41,544 nt of DNA from Candidatus Scybalocola fimicaballi (GTDB lineage Bacteria; Bacteroidota; Bacteroidia; Bacteroidales; Paludibacteraceae), in NCBI GenBank assembly GCA_002317115.1, contig DCIP01000211.1, positions 1 through 41,544 on the forward strand, in the 5' to 3' direction. Under the pieces are notes generated by a model. That model searched no databases. It saw only the letters and a list, made by a program, of their open reading frames with translations, and was not told where the DNA came from. The translations under genes and the position numbers were made by a program. Below, one piece after another: positions 40,101 through 41,544 of the stretch (position 1 is the stretch's first letter; each line of letters opens with the position of its first letter).

Positions 40101-41460
40101 GAGTTTTGAGCGCGTAATGGATATCCTAGAGTTGGAGAATCCTAAGGGTGTAATCGTGTCGACTGGAGGTCAGATTCCAAACAACCTTGCAGTTAAATTG
40201 TCAGACGCAGGTGTGACATTGCTGGGTACACAGGCTGTGGATATCGACCGTGCTGAGGATCGTCAGAAGTTCTCTTCAATGTGTGATGAGCTAGGCATTG
40301 ACCAGCCACGTTGGAGCGAGTTGACAAGCCTTGAGGATATCTACGGATTCGTTGATCAGGTAGGATTCCCAGTATTGGTTCGTCCATCATATGTGCTTTC
40401 AGGAGCTGCAATGAACGTTTGCTACGACAAGTCGCAGCTTGAGAACTTCTTGAAGCTTGCAGCTAACGTATCTAAGAAGCATCCAGTTGTAATCTCTGAG
40501 TTTATGGAGAGATGCAAGGAGATCGAGATCGACGCAGTAGCACAGAACGGTGAGATCGTAGTTTATGCAATCAGTGAGCACATTGAGTTTGCCGGAGTTC
40601 ACTCAGGTGACGCCACAACTCAGTTCCCACCACAGAAGATCTACGTTGAGACAGTACGTAGAATCAAGGCAATCGCACGTAAGATTGCAGCTGCACTTCA
40701 TATCTCTGGTCCATTCAACATCCAGTTCTTGGCTAAGAACAATGAGATCAAGGTTATCGAGTGTAACTTGCGTTCTTCACGAAGCTTCCCATTCGTATCA
40801 AAGGTATTGAAGATCAACTTTATCGAGTTGGCTACAAAGATCATGTTGGGCCAGAAGGTAGAGAAGCCAGAGAAGAGTGCATTTGATTTGGATTATGTAG
40901 GTGTTAAAGCATCACAGTTCTCATACGCACGTTTGGCACAGGCCGATCCAGTTCACGGAGTAGACATGAGTTCTACAGGTGAGGTAGGATGTATCGGTGA
41001 CGACTTGTCAGAGGCATTGTTGAAGTCATTGCTTTCTGTAGGATACAAGATCCCTAAGAAGAACGTCATGATCTCTTCAGGAGAGACTAAGTCTAAGGTA
41101 GATTTGCTTGATGCATGTAAGATGCTTCAGGATAACGGATTCGATATCTACGCTACATACGGAACATACAAGTTCTTGTATGAGAACGGAATCCAGTCTA
41201 CACCAGTTGGTTGGCCAGACGAACCAAATGCAAAGAAGAATGTAATGGAGATGATCCACAACAAGGAGTACGATTTGGTAATCAATATCCCTAAGAACAA
41301 TACTCAGCGTGAGATTGAGAATGGATATGCAATCCGTCGTGGAGCAATTGACTTCAACATTCCGTTGATCACAAACGCTCGTCTTGCGAGTGCATTCATC
41401 CGTTCAATCTGCGAGTTGAAGTTTGAGGACATCAAGATCAAGAGCTGGGACGAGTATTGA
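37114..41460 (+). CDS. CarA-CarB fusion carbamoyl phosphate synthase
   Basis: A single frame of 1448 residues. Residues 1 to about 365 are the CarA glutaminase: N-terminal LEDGTVFEGKSFGYE, and a class I amidotransferase with Cys253 (GICMGNQLLS), His337 and Glu339 (QFHPEACSG). A short linker (about 366-377) joins it to a complete CarB (about 378-1448): LLGSGALKIGEAGEFDYSGS, ALGGLGSGF, VVLGSGAYRIGSSVEFDW, ECNLRSSRSFPFVSK and the MGS-like domain (YATYGTYKF, INIPKNNTQRE). It would hydrolyse glutamine, tunnel ammonia and form carbamoyl phosphate in one chain, as in eukaryotic CPS enzymes. All catalytic residues are intact. It is about 65-70% identical by eye to the stand-alone CarB at 16588, with long near-identical DNA stretches. 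Confidence 0.93.
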   Translation: MHAYRPLNLVLEDGTVFEGKSFGYEAPVSGEVVFATAMVGYPESLTDPSYAGQLLTVTFPLVGNYGVPSDEKDEFGISKFYESDKIQASAIIISDYSDRYSHWNAVKSLGDWLKAEKVPGICGIDTRELTKIVREKGAMKGKLVFPDENKDIPFVDPNLENLVAKVSCKEVVTYGKGKNKIVMVDCGVKNNIIRCLLKRDVTLTRVPWDYDFNTLEYDGLFISNGPGNPALCGKTVEHIRVALKNSKPIFGICMGNQLLSIAAGAQTYKLKYGHRSHNQPVSMVGSTRAYITSQNHGFAVDNNTIPSDWEPLFINMNDGTNEGIRHKSKPFFSAQFHPEACSGPTDTEFLFDTFVDMVAQKSTKPVSIIDEGKFTGPKKYNKVLLLGSGALKIGEAGEFDYSGSQALKALREEGIKTVLINPNIATVQTSEGVADKVYFLPVTPEFVERVIQKERPDGIFLSFGGQTALNCGVALYESGILKKYNIEVLGTPVQAIIDTEDREIFNSKLAEINVNYIKSEAVTDLDHALKAANMLGYPVIVRAAYALGGLGSGFCNNDDELKVLVEKAFSYSPQVLVEKSLKGWKEVEYEVVRDKYDNCITVCNMENFDPLGIHTGESIVVAPSQTLSNKDYHKLRETAIKIIRHIGIVGECNVQYAYDPQSEDYRVIEVNARLSRSSALASKATGYPLAFVAAKLGMGYALPELKNSVTKETSAFFEPALDYIVCKIPRWDLGKFQGVSRLLGSSMKSVGEIMAIGRTFEESIQKGLRMIGQGMHGFVANKDLMSNDLDAALSQPTDKRIFYIAQALHEGYSIQKIHDLTKIDLWFLQKLENIINLEKDLAGFNSLKELSDDVLLRAKQLGFSDFQIARLVTKCGNDVIEQEILNVRAHRKSKGIVPVVKQIDTLAAEYPAQTNYLYVTYCGTANDVKYVGDHKSVVVLGSGAYRIGSSVEFDWCGVNALNTIRKEGLRSVMINYNPETVSTDYDMCDRLYFDELSFERVMDILELENPKGVIVSTGGQIPNNLAVKLSDAGVTLLGTQAVDIDRAEDRQKFSSMCDELGIDQPRWSELTSLEDIYGFVDQVGFPVLVRPSYVLSGAAMNVCYDKSQLENFLKLAANVSKKHPVVISEFMERCKEIEIDAVAQNGEIVVYAISEHIEFAGVHSGDATTQFPPQKIYVETVRRIKAIARKIAAALHISGPFNIQFLAKNNEIKVIECNLRSSRSFPFVSKVLKINFIELATKIMLGQKVEKPEKSAFDLDYVGVKASQFSYARLAQADPVHGVDMSSTGEVGCIGDDLSEALLKSLLSVGYKIPKKNVMISSGETKSKVDLLDACKMLQDNGFDIYATYGTYKFLYENGIQSTPVGWPDEPNAKKNVMEMIHNKEYDLVINIPKNNTQREIENGYAIRRGAIDFNIPLITNARLASAFIRSICELKFEDIKIKSWDEY

Positions 41461-41490
41461 TTAGAAATGCTAAATGCAAAATGATAAATG

Positions 41491-41522
41491 AGGAGATGCG
41501 AATGATCGCGTCTCCTTTTTTT
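41491..41522 (+). terminator. Terminator after the carAB fusion
   Basis: GGAGATGCGA (41492-41501) and TCGCGTCTCC (41506-41515) with one T-G pair, followed by seven T. Confidence 0.85.
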
Positions 41523-41525
41523 GCG

Positions 41526-41533
41526 TATTTTTG
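41526..41533 (+). promoter_or_regulatory. -7 box of a gene beyond the window end
   Basis: TATTTTTG is a perfect -7 match at the right edge. Any gene it serves lies outside the window. Confidence 0.35.
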
Positions 41534-41544
41534 TCTTCTGCATT

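Overview
The window reads as a chromosomal segment of a Bacteroidales bacterium (phylum Bacteroidota). The sequence basis is a pair of type IX secretion-associated genes (OmpA/PD40 protein and PorP/SprF), a secreted enzyme with a type IX C-terminal sorting domain, AT-rich intergenic DNA, weak Shine-Dalgarno sequences, and many promoters of the Bacteroidota type (TTTG, 19-21 nt, TAnnTTTG). Genus cannot be fixed from the sequence; a Prevotella-like or related gut lineage is plausible.

Layout. 1-5.0 kb: YjbR/MmcQ protein, a long intergenic region with a candidate sigma-54 small RNA, the OmpA and PorP/SprF pair flanked by a 34-bp perfect inverted repeat, and an MFS transporter. 5.0-10.5 kb: topoisomerase IV subunit A (parC), a TonB-C-terminal-domain protein, radA, a 6S-like structured RNA with terminator, and a small HTH protein. 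10.6-16.3 kb is accessory: a three-gene cassette ending in a membrane-anchored protein with eleven CxxCxGxG zinc motifs and a TerB-like region, a DUF4143 ATPase, an array of four 33-bp palindromic repeats, a CAP-domain lipoprotein, DUF805 and another small membrane protein. 16.4-19.8 kb: stand-alone carB behind a promoter, a 25-codon leader ORF and a terminator that together look like a transcription attenuator. 20-24 kb is accessory again: a PD-(D/E)XK nuclease-like protein, a membrane protein, and an AlbA_2/Schlafen-type regulator preceded by phased ~21-bp repeats. 24-27 kb: a large rhamnogalacturonan-lyase-like (PL11) secreted protein. 27.3-34.5 kb: S41 peptidase, MurU-like nucleotidyltransferase, Lrp/AsnC regulator, a three-module MMPL exporter/acyltransferase/methyltransferase fusion and an acidic protein. 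34.7-41.5 kb: Ala-rich lipoprotein, second S41 peptidase, and a 1448-residue CarA-CarB fusion.

How it fits together. Housekeeping modules (DNA topology and repair, carbamoyl phosphate synthesis, envelope proteases, sugar nucleotide synthesis) alternate with short accessory loci. The accessory loci share a style: each has its own promoter, usually with a repeat or palindrome array next to it, and two of them (starts at 10712 and 20283) have a shared 5' leader motif. The PorP/SprF pair and the sorting-domain lyase belong functionally to the same secretion pathway. The window carries two complete CarB copies, one stand-alone with an attenuator and one fused to CarA without one, which suggests separately regulated carbamoyl phosphate synthesis.

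Most novel candidates: the carB leader attenuator, the shared leader motif, the zinc-motif cassette, the sigma-54 small RNA, the MMPL-acyltransferase-methyltransferase fusion, and the phased operator-like arrays. Start codons were moved inward for eight genes where the longest reading frame begins at an alternative start codon or upstream of a good promoter. No tRNA, rRNA, CRISPR array or insertion sequence was seen.
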